Assembly (NCBI GenBank): GCA_020635495.1
Contig: JACJZQ010000005.1
Coordinates: 124,001-188,000, forward strand
DNA length: 64,000 nucleotides
Direction of reading: 5' to 3'
Origin: Flavobacteriales bacterium
GTDB taxonomy: Bacteria > Bacteroidota > Bacteroidia > UBA10329
A program made the position numbers and the translations under genes. A model generated the notes under the pieces. The model was not told the origin of the DNA. It worked only from the letters and a program-made list of their open reading frames with translations, and searched no databases. Shown here piece after piece: positions 1 to 8,904 of the stretch; position 1 is the stretch's first letter, and every line of letters begins with the position of its first letter.

Positions 1-1
1 T

Positions 2-1030
2 GCTGCTGCAGGAATTCCGGTTTTTGCTTGGAAGGGAATGAATGAGGAAGAGTTCGATTGGTGTATTGAGCAAACGTTGTTCGCGTTTGAAGATGGCAAA
101 CCATTGAACATGATCTTGGATGATGGTGGCGACCTGACCAACATGGTTTTGGACCGATTCCCTGAATTGGTAAAAGACATCAAAGGTCTTTCTGAGGAAA
201 CCACTACTGGGGTTCACAGACTTTACGAGCGAATGAAGAAAGGCACGTTGCCAATGCCAGCCATCAACATCAACGATTCTGTTACCAAATCGAAATTTGA
301 TAACAAGTACGGTTGTAAAGAATCATTGGTTGATGCTATCAGAAGAGCAACCGATGTAATGCTTGCAGGTAAGGTTGCTGTAGTTGCAGGTTACGGAGAT
401 GTTGGTAAAGGTTCCGCTGCTTCGTTGAGAGGTGCAGGCGTTCGTGTTATTGTTACTGAGATCGACCCGATCTGTGCGCTTCAGGCCGCTATGGACGGAT
501 TTGAAGTGAAGAGCATGGCCAATGCCGTTTCAAGAGCTGATATTGTTGTTACTGCAACTGGTAACAAGGACATAATCCGTGCTGAGCATTTTGAGGCTAT
601 GGGCGATAAGACCATTGTTTGCAACATCGGTCACTTCGATAACGAGATCGACATGGCTTGGTTGAACAAGACACATGGAGCTTCCAAAATTGAGATCAAG
701 CCACAGGTTGATCTTTACAACGTGAACGGAAACGATATCATTCTCCTTGCGGAAGGACGATTGGTAAACTTGGGCTGTGCAACTGGTCACCCATCATTTG
801 TAATGTCAAACTCCTTTACCAACCAAACGTTGGCTCAGTTGGAGCTTTGGACCAACACAGATGCTTATGAGAACAAAGTTTACATGTTGCCAAAGCATTT
901 GGATGAGAAAGTTGCGAAACTTCATTTGGAGAAGATCGGTGTTGAACTGGAGGTTCTTACTAACGACCAGGCAGAATACATCGGTGTTACGGTAGAAGGT
1001 CCGTACAAACCAGAATACTACAGATACTAA
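2..1030 (+). CDS. ahcY: Adenosylhomocysteinase (SAH hydrolase), 5' end outside window
   Basis: Hydrolyses S-adenosylhomocysteine to adenosine and homocysteine in the cytosol, closing the methyl cycle. The reading frame is open to the left edge: codons from base 2 read AAGIPVFAWKG just before the first in-frame ATG at 38, a conserved internal stretch of this family, so that ATG is not the true start and roughly the first 100 residues lie outside. Visible are the NAD-binding GYGDVGKG motif, the CNIGHFDNEID segment, the LVNLGCATGHPSFVMS segment and the canonical C-terminal KPEYYRY that contacts the cofactor of the neighbouring subunit. A strong terminator follows at once. The family assignment is secure; only the missing N-terminus is unseen. 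Confidence 0.97.
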   Translation, partial: AAAGIPVFAWKGMNEEEFDWCIEQTLFAFEDGKPLNMILDDGGDLTNMVLDRFPELVKDIKGLSEETTTGVHRLYERMKKGTLPMPAININDSVTKSKFDNKYGCKESLVDAIRRATDVMLAGKVAVVAGYGDVGKGSAASLRGAGVRVIVTEIDPICALQAAMDGFEVKSMANAVSRADIVVTATGNKDIIRAEHFEAMGDKTIVCNIGHFDNEIDMAWLNKTHGASKIEIKPQVDLYNVNGNDIILLAEGRLVNLGCATGHPSFVMSNSFTNQTLAQLELWTNTDAYENKVYMLPKHLDEKVAKLHLEKIGVELEVLTNDQAEYIGVTVEGPYKPEYYRY

Positions 1031-1051
1031 TAGCTGTTAACCTTATATGAT

Positions 1052-1083
1052 GAAAGCCCCTCTTGAGGGGCTTTCGCATTTTT
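1052..1083 (+). terminator. Intrinsic terminator after ahcY
   Basis: A ten-base-pair stem (1052-1061 with 1066-1075, GAAAGCCCCT against AGGGGCTTTC) with a four-base loop is followed by CGCATTTTT. It sits 21 bases after the ahcY stop and separates it from the DUF4290 gene. Confidence 0.85.
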
Positions 1084-1124
1084 GGCAAGTACTTTTTTTA
1101 ATTTGCCATCGATTTATATAGAAC

Positions 1125-1796
1125 ATGAGTTTACAAGAAGGCATGCAAATGGAATACAACACGGCTAGAGAGCTGATGCAGATTCCAGAATACGGGCGCA
1201 ACATCCAGAAGATGATCGAGTACGCCAAAACAATTGCTGATAGAGAAGAGCGAAATAGGGCCGCCAATTCCATTATCAAAGTAATGGGCCAGGTCAATCC
1301 TTACCTCAAGAACAATGAAGACCTTACACACAAGTTGTGGGATCACATGTTCATCATCGCAGATTTTGATTTTGATGTCGATTCGCCATTTCCTAAGCCG
1401 TTAAGGGAAGATTTTGAGACTGGACCAGACAATATTCCCTACCCTGAGAACGAGATAGCCTATCGGCATTATGGTAGAATCATTGAGCAGATGATAAAGA
1501 AAGTGGCGGCCGAGGAAAATGATGAAGACCGCACCAATATGGGCATCGCGGTAGCCAATGTAATGAAGCGTTCTTACCTTAATTGGAATCGTGATTCTGT
1601 GGAGGACCGTGTCATTAAAAAAGACCTACAAGAGCTTTCTGGCGGTAGAATCGTGGTTCCTGTTGAGGTTGAATTGGAAGACTCAAAAGACCTGATCGAC
1701 CCTGCAACACGAACTACCAACAACAATAACCGCCAACGTAAGGGTAGAAAGCGGAAGAAGAATAACAATAACAATAACAGAAGACGCAACGGATAA
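1125..1796 (+). CDS. DUF4290 family protein, upstream partner of murA
   Basis: A 223-residue protein of the Bacteroidota-specific DUF4290 family, function unknown. The first 170 residues are a mixed helical domain (conserved-looking stretches ELMQIPEYGRNIQKMI and PYPENEIAYRHYG). The tail from about residue 190 is low-complexity and strongly basic, alternating Asn runs with Arg/Lys (NNNNRQRKGRKRKKNN), which suggests contact with nucleic acid or anionic polymer, but that is inference. There is no signal peptide. The stop codon overlaps the murA start by one base (TAATG), so the two are translationally coupled; this pairing with murA is usual in the phylum and hints at a role near cell-wall precursor synthesis. 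Confidence 0.85.
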   Translation: MSLQEGMQMEYNTARELMQIPEYGRNIQKMIEYAKTIADREERNRAANSIIKVMGQVNPYLKNNEDLTHKLWDHMFIIADFDFDVDSPFPKPLREDFETGPDNIPYPENEIAYRHYGRIIEQMIKKVAAEENDEDRTNMGIAVANVMKRSYLNWNRDSVEDRVIKKDLQELSGGRIVVPVEVELEDSKDLIDPATRTTNNNNRQRKGRKRKKNNNNNNRRRNG

Positions 1797-3097
1797 TGGC
1801 ATCATTCGAGATCATTGGTGGAAACAGGTTAAAGGGCGAGCTGGTTCCCCAGGGTGCCAAAAACGAAGCTTTGCAGATTCTCTGTGCGGTTCTTCTAACG
1901 CCAGAGAAGGTTACCATTTCCAACATTCCCAACATTCGGGATGTGAACAAACTGATTGACCTGCTGCGTGATCTCGGTGTAAAGGTCAACCAACTATCAG
2001 AAGACACATACGAGTTTCAGGCAGACAACGTAGATCTTGAGTATCTACATTCCGAGAAATTCAAACAGAAGGGCTCTGGACTTCGAGGGTCTATCATGGT
2101 TGTAGGCCCTATGCTGGCACGATTCGGTAAAGGGTACATTCCTCAGCCAGGAGGCGATAAGATCGGTCGGAGAAGACTTGATACACACTTCATTGGTTTC
2201 CAGAAACTGGGGGCCAATTTCGAGTACTTGGCAGAAGAGCAATTCTACAAGGTTGAAGGCAATCTCAAAGGAACTTACATGCTTCTTGATGAAGCCTCAG
2301 TAACTGGTACAGCCAACATTGTAATGGCAGCTGTAATGGCCGAAGGCCGAACCACCATCTACAACGCAGCTTGCGAACCTTATCTGCAGCAACTCTGCAA
2401 AATGCTCAATAGAATGGGCGCCAAAATTTCCGGAGTCGGCTCCAACATGCTTATTATTGATGGAGTGAAGGAAATGGGCGGAACCGAGCATCGCTGTCTG
2501 CCAGATATGATCGAGATAGGTTCTTTTATTGGTTTGGCGGCCATGACCAAGTCTGAGATCACCATCAAGGATGTGAGTTACAACGATCTTGGATTGATTC
2601 CAACCATTTTTAGTCGATTGGGCATACAAATGGAATTGCGTGGCGATGATCTATACATCCCATCGCAAGAACATTATGAAATAGAATCTTTCATTGATGG
2701 TTCCATCCTTACCGTTGCAGATGCACCTTGGCCAGGGTTTACACCAGACCTGCTAAGTATTGTATTGGTTGTGGCCATTCAAGCTAAAGGAAGTGTGCTC
2801 ATTCATCAAAAAATGTTTGAAAGCCGTCTGTTCTTCGTTGATAAACTCATAGATATGGGAGCCAAGATCATTCTTTGCGATCCGCACAGAGCTACAGTTA
2901 TTGGAATGGACCATAAAAATCCTCTGAGAGGAATTCAGATGACCAGCCCAGATATTAGAGCAGGTGTTTCCTTGCTTATTGCAGCGCTTTCAGCCGATGG
3001 AAAGAGTCTGATTCACAACATTGAGCAGATAGACAGAGGCTATCAGAATATTGATACACGACTGAATGCCATTGGCGCCAATATCAAACGGTTGTGA
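1796..3097 (+). CDS. murA: UDP-N-acetylglucosamine 1-carboxyvinyltransferase (MurA), Asp in place of the fosfomycin-target Cys
   Basis: Transfers enolpyruvate from PEP to UDP-GlcNAc, the first committed step of peptidoglycan synthesis, in the cytosol. At 433 residues it is slightly longer than the usual 418-430. The substrate-binding GAKNEAL segment with Lys22-Asn23 is intact, as is the late DIRAGVSLLIAAL segment. The active-site loop reads PGGDKIG: residue 121 is Asp (codon GAT 2156-2158) where E. coli MurA has Cys115. In other bacteria the same Cys-to-Asp change keeps activity and removes the covalent fosfomycin target, so intrinsic resistance is expected here. It is coupled to the upstream DUF4290 gene by a one-base overlap. 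Confidence 0.97.
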   Translation: MASFEIIGGNRLKGELVPQGAKNEALQILCAVLLTPEKVTISNIPNIRDVNKLIDLLRDLGVKVNQLSEDTYEFQADNVDLEYLHSEKFKQKGSGLRGSIMVVGPMLARFGKGYIPQPGGDKIGRRRLDTHFIGFQKLGANFEYLAEEQFYKVEGNLKGTYMLLDEASVTGTANIVMAAVMAEGRTTIYNAACEPYLQQLCKMLNRMGAKISGVGSNMLIIDGVKEMGGTEHRCLPDMIEIGSFIGLAAMTKSEITIKDVSYNDLGLIPTIFSRLGIQMELRGDDLYIPSQEHYEIESFIDGSILTVADAPWPGFTPDLLSIVLVVAIQAKGSVLIHQKMFESRLFFVDKLIDMGAKIILCDPHRATVIGMDHKNPLRGIQMTSPDIRAGVSLLIAALSADGKSLIHNIEQIDRGYQNIDTRLNAIGANIKRL

Positions 3098-3169
3098 TCG
3101 GTATGGTTCTTGGTCTTTACAACGACCTAAGAATCACTCACCAATTTTAAATTTGTACAAAACATCATC

Positions 3170-3718
3170 ATGAAAAAGATAGCATCATTGTTTTTTGCGC
3201 TCACGTTGGTAGGAACTTCCGTTTTTGCCGGAGGCGATGGAGACAAGCCAGTTAAAGTTGAGGAAGTAGGTATCGGTCTCAACATTGGAGACGAAGCACC
3301 AAACCTTGAATTCAAAGATCCGAACGGGAAAATGGTAAGTCTCAAATCTTTGCGTGGTAAAATTGTTCTTATCGATTTTTGGGCTTCGTGGTGCCGTCCG
3401 TGCAGAATGGAAAACCCGAATGTGGTAAGTGCTTACAAAAAGTTCAACAAGGCCAAATTCAAGTCTGCGAAAGGATTTGAAGTCTATGGAGTGTCTTTGG
3501 ACAAAAGCCAAGACGCATGGGTTAATGCCATTCAGACTGATGAATTGATGTGGACCAACGTAAGCGATCTTGGCGGCTGGAACAGTGATGGTGCTGCAAC
3601 GTATGGTGTTCGTTCAATCCCAGCCAACTTCTTAATTGATGAAAACGGAATCATCATTGCTAAAGGATTGAGAGGAGCCAATCTTCATGCAGAACTACAA
3701 AAACTTGTAGCCAACTAG
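3170..3718 (+). CDS. Secreted TlpA/AhpC-type thioredoxin-fold protein
   Basis: A 182-residue exported thiol-disulfide protein. It starts with a signal peptide (MKKIASLFFALTLVGTSVFA, cleavage likely after residue 20; no lipobox). The thioredoxin fold follows, with the redox motif WCRPC giving Cys75 and Cys78, and the conserved cis-proline region SIPANFLID. The DEAPN...DPNGKMVSL opening is typical of AhpC/TlpA-type proteins that reduce or repair periplasmic thiols. It stands alone between murA and a strong terminator, with its own possible -7 element TAAATTTG at 3148-3155. The exact substrate cannot be read from the sequence. Confidence 0.9.
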   Translation: MKKIASLFFALTLVGTSVFAGGDGDKPVKVEEVGIGLNIGDEAPNLEFKDPNGKMVSLKSLRGKIVLIDFWASWCRPCRMENPNVVSAYKKFNKAKFKSAKGFEVYGVSLDKSQDAWVNAIQTDELMWTNVSDLGGWNSDGAATYGVRSIPANFLIDENGIIIAKGLRGANLHAELQKLVAN

Positions 3719-3742
3719 GCGGTAAACTCAGATTGAGATAGT

Positions 3743-3771
3743 AAAAGGCAGGATGACATCCTGCCTTTTTT
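3743..3771 (+). terminator. Intrinsic terminator after the TlpA-like gene
   Basis: A twelve-base-pair stem (3743-3754 with 3758-3769, core AAGGCAGGAT/ATCCTGCCTT) with a three-base loop, ending in a run of six T. The sequence TACTTTTG immediately after (3771-3778) fits the Bacteroidota -7 consensus TAnnTTTG and may start grpE transcription, although no TTTG lies at the right distance upstream. Confidence 0.88.
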
Positions 3772-3871
3772 ACTTTTGCAGCCGCCTAAAAAGCGCTTGA
3801 TGCTGCCAATTTGTCCCAAGTTTGGCCACGGCAGGTTATTTGATAAGAGTGAGCCAGTTAAAATTGAACCT

Positions 3872-4420
3872 ATGAGCAAGAAAAAGCAAACTGAAGCTGA
3901 GTTGGAGAACGAAGAGGTGAAAACAGCCGAAGAAACTGTAAAGAATGCAACCGAACCAGAAGAGCAGAAAGACCCGTTGGCAGAACTTCAGTCGCAATAC
4001 GATCAACTGAATGACAAGTATCTCAGACTGTATTCCGAGTTTGAGAATTTCAGAAGAAGAACGGCCAAAGAGCGTTTGGATATGATGAAGACAGCTGGCG
4101 AGGACGTGTTCAAATTGCTTCTGCCCATCATAGATGATTTTGAGCGGGCGCGAACCAACATGGAAACTGCCGCAGATGTGCCAAGCGTAAAAGAAGGAGT
4201 GGAACTCATCTATCACAAAATGGTGACGGAATTGCAGCACAAAGGCTTGAAGCCTATGGAAGCAAAAGGAGAGGTTTTCGATCCGGAAATCCATGAAGCG
4301 ATAACTCAGATTCCAGCACCTTCAGAAGATTTGAAAGGAAAGGTTGTGGACGAGATCGAGAAGGGCTACTACCTCAACGATAAGGTAATTCGGTATGCCA
4401 AGGTGGTCGTAGGTTCGTAA
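3872..4420 (+). CDS. grpE: Nucleotide exchange factor GrpE
   Basis: Exchanges ADP for ATP on DnaK during chaperone cycling. A 182-residue protein with the expected order: an acidic, charged N-terminus, a long helix (QYDQLNDKYLRLYSEFENF), the conserved RRRTAKE turn, and the C-terminal beta domain with HEAITQIP and KGYYLNDKVIRYAKVVV. An open frame extends upstream to 3776 but it would translate through the promoter-like bases after the terminator and adds unfamiliar residues; ATG at 3872 (MSKKKQ) gives the normal family length, so that start is preferred. It lies ten bases upstream of dnaJ, the usual heat-shock pair. Confidence 0.96.
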   Translation: MSKKKQTEAELENEEVKTAEETVKNATEPEEQKDPLAELQSQYDQLNDKYLRLYSEFENFRRRTAKERLDMMKTAGEDVFKLLLPIIDDFERARTNMETAADVPSVKEGVELIYHKMVTELQHKGLKPMEAKGEVFDPEIHEAITQIPAPSEDLKGKVVDEIEKGYYLNDKVIRYAKVVVGS

Positions 4421-4430
4421 AATCAGGAAC

Positions 4431-5582
4431 ATGGCAAAACGAGATTATTACGAAGTATTAGGTGTAAGCAAAGGCGCTTCCGAAGCCGAAATCAAGAAGG
4501 CCTATCGGAAGATGGCCATCAAGTACCATCCGGATAAAAACCCGGATGATTCAAGTGCGGAGGAGAAATTCAAAGAAGCAGCCGAAGCATACGAAGTTCT
4601 GAGCAATGCGGATAAAAAGGCCCGCTACGACCAATTCGGCCATGCCGGAATGGGCGGAGCAAGCGGTTTCGGTGGTGGTGGCTTTGGTGGCGGAGGCATG
4701 TCCATGGACGATATCTTCAGCCAATTCGGAGACATTTTCGGAGGTGCTTTTGGCGGAGGCTTCGGTGGTGGTGGACACAGAACGCGGGTTAACCGAGGTT
4801 CTAACCTACGTGTAAGAGTAAAGCTTACACTGGAGGAGGTGGCCAATGGCGTTACCAAGAAGTTGAAGGTAAACAAGTACGTTAGCTGCAAGAAATGTAG
4901 TGGCACTGGAGCAGAAGATGGTCAGATGAGCACCTGTCCAACGTGTGGCGGTCGTGGTCAAGTAACTCGTGTTATGAACACGCCTCTTGGTCAGATGCAG
5001 ACTTCATCCACGTGCCCATCTTGCAACGGACACGGAAGTACCATAGCCCACAAATGCACCGCCTGTTATGGCGATGGAATCGTGAAAGGCGAAGAAGTTA
5101 TTGAAGTGAAAATTCCTGCCGGTGTTGGAAACGACATGCAACTTTCTGTTCGTGGAAAAGGAAATGCTGGCGCCAAAGGCGGAGTTCCAGGAGACCTTAT
5201 AGTTCTTGTGGAGGAAGAAGAGCATCCGTTGCTAAAGCGCGATGGCAACAACTTGCATTACGAATTGTATGTGAGCTTTATTGACGCTGCTTTGGGTACC
5301 ACAGTAGAGGTTCCGACCATTGAAGGAAAAGCACGCATCAAAGTGGATGCTGGAACGCAAAGCGGGAAGTTGCTTCGTTTGCGAGGAAAAGGTCTTCCTG
5401 ATCTTGATTATGGTTCTAAAGGAGATATTCTGGTACACACTAATGTGTGGATTCCGAAGAAGTTGACCAAGGACGAGAAGAAGACGTTGGAAGCGCTGCG
5501 TGATTCAGAGAATTTCAGACCAGACCCAGCCAAAGGAGAAAAGAGTTTCTTCGATAAAATGAAAGACTACTTTCATAATTAG
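4431..5582 (+). CDS. dnaJ: Chaperone DnaJ
   Basis: J-domain co-chaperone that hands substrates to DnaK and stimulates its ATPase. All type I parts are present over 383 residues: J domain with the HPD motif at about 32-34, a Gly/Phe-rich linker containing runs such as GFGGGGFGGGG, the four CxxCxGxG zinc repeats (CKKCSGTG, CPTCGGRG, CPSCNGHG, CTACYGDG), two C-terminal beta domains and a dimerisation tail. It follows grpE by ten bases and is probably co-transcribed with it. Confidence 0.98.
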   Translation: MAKRDYYEVLGVSKGASEAEIKKAYRKMAIKYHPDKNPDDSSAEEKFKEAAEAYEVLSNADKKARYDQFGHAGMGGASGFGGGGFGGGGMSMDDIFSQFGDIFGGAFGGGFGGGGHRTRVNRGSNLRVRVKLTLEEVANGVTKKLKVNKYVSCKKCSGTGAEDGQMSTCPTCGGRGQVTRVMNTPLGQMQTSSTCPSCNGHGSTIAHKCTACYGDGIVKGEEVIEVKIPAGVGNDMQLSVRGKGNAGAKGGVPGDLIVLVEEEEHPLLKRDGNNLHYELYVSFIDAALGTTVEVPTIEGKARIKVDAGTQSGKLLRLRGKGLPDLDYGSKGDILVHTNVWIPKKLTKDEKKTLEALRDSENFRPDPAKGEKSFFDKMKDYFHN

Positions 5583-5644
5583 TGAATAGCCACCAACGAA
5601 GAGTGAATAGAAATTGACTTTATCAACTCTGTAAACAAGAAACT

Positions 5645-6586
5645 TTGTCAACTCCCATCTTTCGTGCTGAAAATGTGAGCAAGGCCTACGCAGGTCATGT
5701 TGCCATAGAGAACATCAGTATTTCCGTTCCGGAAGGTTCCATTTTCGGGCTGTTGGGTCCGAATGGTGCTGGAAAGACCACTTTCATCCGCATCATCAAC
5801 CAGATAACTGGTCCAGATACTGGCGGTCTGTGGTTTGGCAACGAACCATTGGATCAAAAGCATCTTCAGCAGATCGGTTATCTGCCAGAAGAGCGTGGTC
5901 TGTACAAGAAAATGAAGGTGGGAGAGCAGGCACTTTATCTGTGTCAACTGAAAGGACTTTCTAAAAAGGATGCACTGGCAAGGCTTAAGTATTGGTTCGA
6001 GAAGTTCGAAATTCAAGCGTGGTGGCATAAGAAAGTGGAGGAGCTTTCTAAAGGGATGGCCCAGAAGGTTCAGTTCATAGTAACAGTGCTTCATGAACCT
6101 AAACTTCTCATTCTAGATGAGCCTTTCAGCGGGTTCGACCCGATAAACACCAACCTCATTAAATCAGAGATACTCGAACTCAAAAAGAAAGGCACAACCA
6201 TCATTTTCTCTACCCATAACATGGGTTCTGTTGAGGAACTATGCGATCATATTGCATTGATCAATAATTCGCGGGTAATTCTAGATGGAGAAGTTGGCGA
6301 GATCAGAAACCGATTTCGCACCAAGACCTACAATGTTGAGTTTAACGGAACCATGATAGATCTTGGCAACTCTCTGGGCACGTATGGCGAGTTGATCGAG
6401 CACGATAAGGCAGAAGAAGGGCATGGCGCAACCGTCAGACTGGTAAATGGTGCCACAACAAATCAGTTGCTGGGCAACATTATGAGAACGGTAGAAGTTA
6501 CCGGCTTCAAAGAGGTGATTCCAAGCATGAACGACATATTCATAGAAGCGGTAGGAAGGTATAATCTTGAAAAACAGCTGGCATGA
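5645..6586 (+). CDS. ABC exporter ATP-binding protein (NatA-like), TTG start
   Basis: The ATPase of a two-gene ABC exporter. It shows Walker A GPNGAGKTT (residues 38-46), signature ELSKGM, Walker B LLILDEPFSGFDP and the switch His in STHNMG, followed by the C-terminal extension common in the NatA group (about 230-313). The frame has no ATG before the Walker region; TTG at 5645 is the best start because a stop codon lies at 5615-5617. The bases AAACTTTG (5640-5647) overlapping it resemble a -7 promoter element, so start and promoter compete for the same bases. The downstream permease overlaps by four bases (ATGA). Substrate unknown; sodium or a drug are family guesses. Confidence 0.9.
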   Translation: MSTPIFRAENVSKAYAGHVAIENISISVPEGSIFGLLGPNGAGKTTFIRIINQITGPDTGGLWFGNEPLDQKHLQQIGYLPEERGLYKKMKVGEQALYLCQLKGLSKKDALARLKYWFEKFEIQAWWHKKVEELSKGMAQKVQFIVTVLHEPKLLILDEPFSGFDPINTNLIKSEILELKKKGTTIIFSTHNMGSVEELCDHIALINNSRVILDGEVGEIRNRFRTKTYNVEFNGTMIDLGNSLGTYGELIEHDKAEEGHGATVRLVNGATTNQLLGNIMRTVEVTGFKEVIPSMNDIFIEAVGRYNLEKQLA

Positions 6587-7926
6587 ACAAGATAGTATTG
6601 ATCATTCAGCGAGAGTATCTCACCCGCGTTCGTAAGAAGTCGTTCATCATTATGACCATTCTTGGACCTGTGTTGATGGCTGCACTTTTCATTGTGCCGG
6701 TTTGGTTGGCTATGAATGAGGAAGACGATGCGCACATTCTTGTCATTGATGATAGTTTTCTCTTTACAGAGAGAATGACCGATACGGATAACATACGCTT
6801 CAGCTACCCGAAAGATGGATTGGACAGTGCGAAAGCGCAAGTGATGGCCAGCGATGATTTTGATGCCGTGCTCTACATTCACGAGAAGATCATGACCACT
6901 CCAACCGGTATACAACTTATCTACGATAAGCAGCCGGGAATCAACGTTATCCGTTACATCGAAAACTCCATCGAAAACGACCTGGAGAAGTTCAAGTTGG
7001 CCAAATCTGGGATAGATCAGGCTACCATAGAGGCGGCCAAAACCAACATTAAATTGGTTACCAAAAAACTGGATGAGATAGGGGAAGAGAGCAAAAGCAA
7101 CACCGAGTTGAGCATGGTGGTGGGGATGTTCAGCGGTATTCTCATCTACATGTTCATCTTCTTGTATGGAGTGCAGGTTATGCGTGGCGTGATTGAGGAA
7201 AAGACCAATCGGATTATTGAGGTCATCATTTCTTCGGTGAAACCCTTTCAACTCATGATGGGCAAGATCATCGGAATTGCCTTGGTTGGTTTGACCCAAT
7301 TCCTGCTTTGGATCATTCTCTCGTCCACGCTCATTTCGGGCGGGCAAGCTTTGGTGAAACAACATTTCGCGAAGCAAGAAAAGGGCGTAAGCATTGAAGA
7401 TGCCATGTCTAAAAGCCAATCTTACGTTCCAGAAACAGAAGAAGTGGCCGAAGCCCAACTTAATGAAGCTGCAGTGAATGAATTGTTTGCCAGCATTGAG
7501 ATGATCAACTTCCCGATAATTCTCGGAAGCTTCCTGTTCTATTTCCTTGGGGGATACCTGATCTATAGTGCGTTGTTTGCGGCCGTAGGCTCTGCGGTAG
7601 ATAACGAAGCAGACACGCAGCAATTCATGCTACCGATCACAATCCCGATCATCTTCTCGTTTGTCATGGCACAAGTGGTTATAAATAACCCGGAAAGCCC
7701 CATGTCGTTCTGGTTATCCATGATTCCTTTCACATCGCCTATTATCATGATGGTGAGAATTCCCTTCGGAGTACCATATTGGGAATTAGGACTTTCAATG
7801 GTGTTGTTGGTGCTTGGATTCATAGGCACAACTTGGTTGGCGGGCCGCATCTATAGAACTGGGGTTCTGATGTACGGCAAGAAGATCACCTACAAGGAAC
7901 TTTGGAAATGGCTACGCTACCATTGA
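6583..7926 (+). CDS. ABC exporter permease (NatB-like, ABC-2 family)
   Basis: Membrane subunit partnering the preceding ATPase. The 447-residue protein has one transmembrane helix near the N-terminus (about 25-45, GPVLMAALFIVPVWLAM), a soluble extracytoplasmic domain of about 130 residues, then a cluster of hydrophobic helices starting near 185 with the family motif GVIEEKTNRIIEVIISSVKP. A charged insertion of about 60 residues (from about 262 to 310) interrupts the helices. The ATG overlaps the stop of the ATPase gene (ATGA), so coupling is tight. The phosphatase gene starts two bases after the stop, making a likely three-gene unit. Confidence 0.9.
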   Translation: MNKIVLIIQREYLTRVRKKSFIIMTILGPVLMAALFIVPVWLAMNEEDDAHILVIDDSFLFTERMTDTDNIRFSYPKDGLDSAKAQVMASDDFDAVLYIHEKIMTTPTGIQLIYDKQPGINVIRYIENSIENDLEKFKLAKSGIDQATIEAAKTNIKLVTKKLDEIGEESKSNTELSMVVGMFSGILIYMFIFLYGVQVMRGVIEEKTNRIIEVIISSVKPFQLMMGKIIGIALVGLTQFLLWIILSSTLISGGQALVKQHFAKQEKGVSIEDAMSKSQSYVPETEEVAEAQLNEAAVNELFASIEMINFPIILGSFLFYFLGGYLIYSALFAAVGSAVDNEADTQQFMLPITIPIIFSFVMAQVVINNPESPMSFWLSMIPFTSPIIMMVRIPFGVPYWELGLSMVLLVLGFIGTTWLAGRIYRTGVLMYGKKITYKELWKWLRYH

Positions 7927-7927
7927 T

Positions 7928-8860
7928 ATGCGATTAGCCGTAATCGACCTTGGAACAAACACCTTCAACCTGCTTATTGTAGATTTCGATCAGCACGGAA
8001 AATTCTCTACTGTTTTCAACACGAAAATGGCCGTGAAGATCGGTGAAGGAGCCATGATCAAAAACCTCCTGCAACCCGAACCAATGGCCAGAGGAATGGC
8101 TGCCTTGTCTGAGTACATGCGCATCATTGATCAGCACAAGTGCGATAAAACGGTTGCGTTTGCCACTTCGGCCATCCGTAGCACATCAAATGGTGGTGAG
8201 TTTGCAGATAACGTTCAAAAAGAATTGGGCTTGTCCATCAACGTTATTGATGGAGACGAAGAAGCGCAACTCATTTATGAAGGGGTAGACCTTGCAGTGA
8301 AATTCGAAAAAGAACCAATGGTTATTATGGACATTGGTGGAGGCAGCACCGAGTTCGTTATTGCAGACGAGACCGGAGTACTTTGGAAAAAGAGCTACCT
8401 ACTTGGTATTTCGCGTATTCTGCAAATGTTGGAACCCAGCGACCCTGTTACTCCGTCAGACATCGAAAACCTGAATAACCTGCTCCAAGAACAACTTACA
8501 GAGTTGTTGGCTAATTGTGAGAAGTTCAGTGTCAAAACGTTGATCGGTTCGTCAGGTAGTTTCGATAGTTTCTTCGAGATGATAATGGCAGAAAAAGGCA
8601 TAGACCGTTTGGCCAATTCTGTTGTCAGCGAAGAGTTTAACCTAGATGAACTACAAACGCTTCATCAACGTTTGATCACTTACGATTATCAAACAAGAAA
8701 GTCCATTCCAGGGCTTGTTGAAATGCGTGTTGATACGATTCACTTGGCTTCGTATTTCGTTCAATGGGTCTTGGAACAATGCGGTTTGGAAAGGTTATTG
8801 CTTTCCAGTTATGCATTGAAGGAAGGGGTGCTGCACAGAGCGCTTGAAAACCGTATCTGA
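7928..8860 (+). CDS. Ppx/GppA family phosphatase, short form
   Basis: A 310-residue member of the exopolyphosphatase/guanosine pentaphosphatase family with the actin-like ATPase fold: N-terminal phosphate loop VIDLGTNTFNLLI and second loop MDIGGGSTEFVI. It lacks the C-terminal HD-type helical half of E. coli Ppx (about 500 residues) and corresponds to the short form common in Bacteroidota. It probably acts on polyphosphate or pppGpp in the cytosol; which one cannot be decided here. It is one base from the permease stop and so probably co-transcribed with the ABC exporter; the functional link is not obvious. Confidence 0.9.
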   Translation: MRLAVIDLGTNTFNLLIVDFDQHGKFSTVFNTKMAVKIGEGAMIKNLLQPEPMARGMAALSEYMRIIDQHKCDKTVAFATSAIRSTSNGGEFADNVQKELGLSINVIDGDEEAQLIYEGVDLAVKFEKEPMVIMDIGGGSTEFVIADETGVLWKKSYLLGISRILQMLEPSDPVTPSDIENLNNLLQEQLTELLANCEKFSVKTLIGSSGSFDSFFEMIMAEKGIDRLANSVVSEEFNLDELQTLHQRLITYDYQTRKSIPGLVEMRVDTIHLASYFVQWVLEQCGLERLLLSSYALKEGVLHRALENRI

Positions 8861-8904
8861 TAAGCACGACTTTCTATTTTTGAAAACCATTAAAACCCAC
8901 CAAA

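Noticed and set aside
6463..7623. A 386-codon open frame on the minus strand inside the ABC permease gene
   Set aside because: It is a shadow of the permease and the end of the ATPase gene; the composition (His, Asn, Phe) is what antisense reading of such genes gives, and no domain is recognisable.
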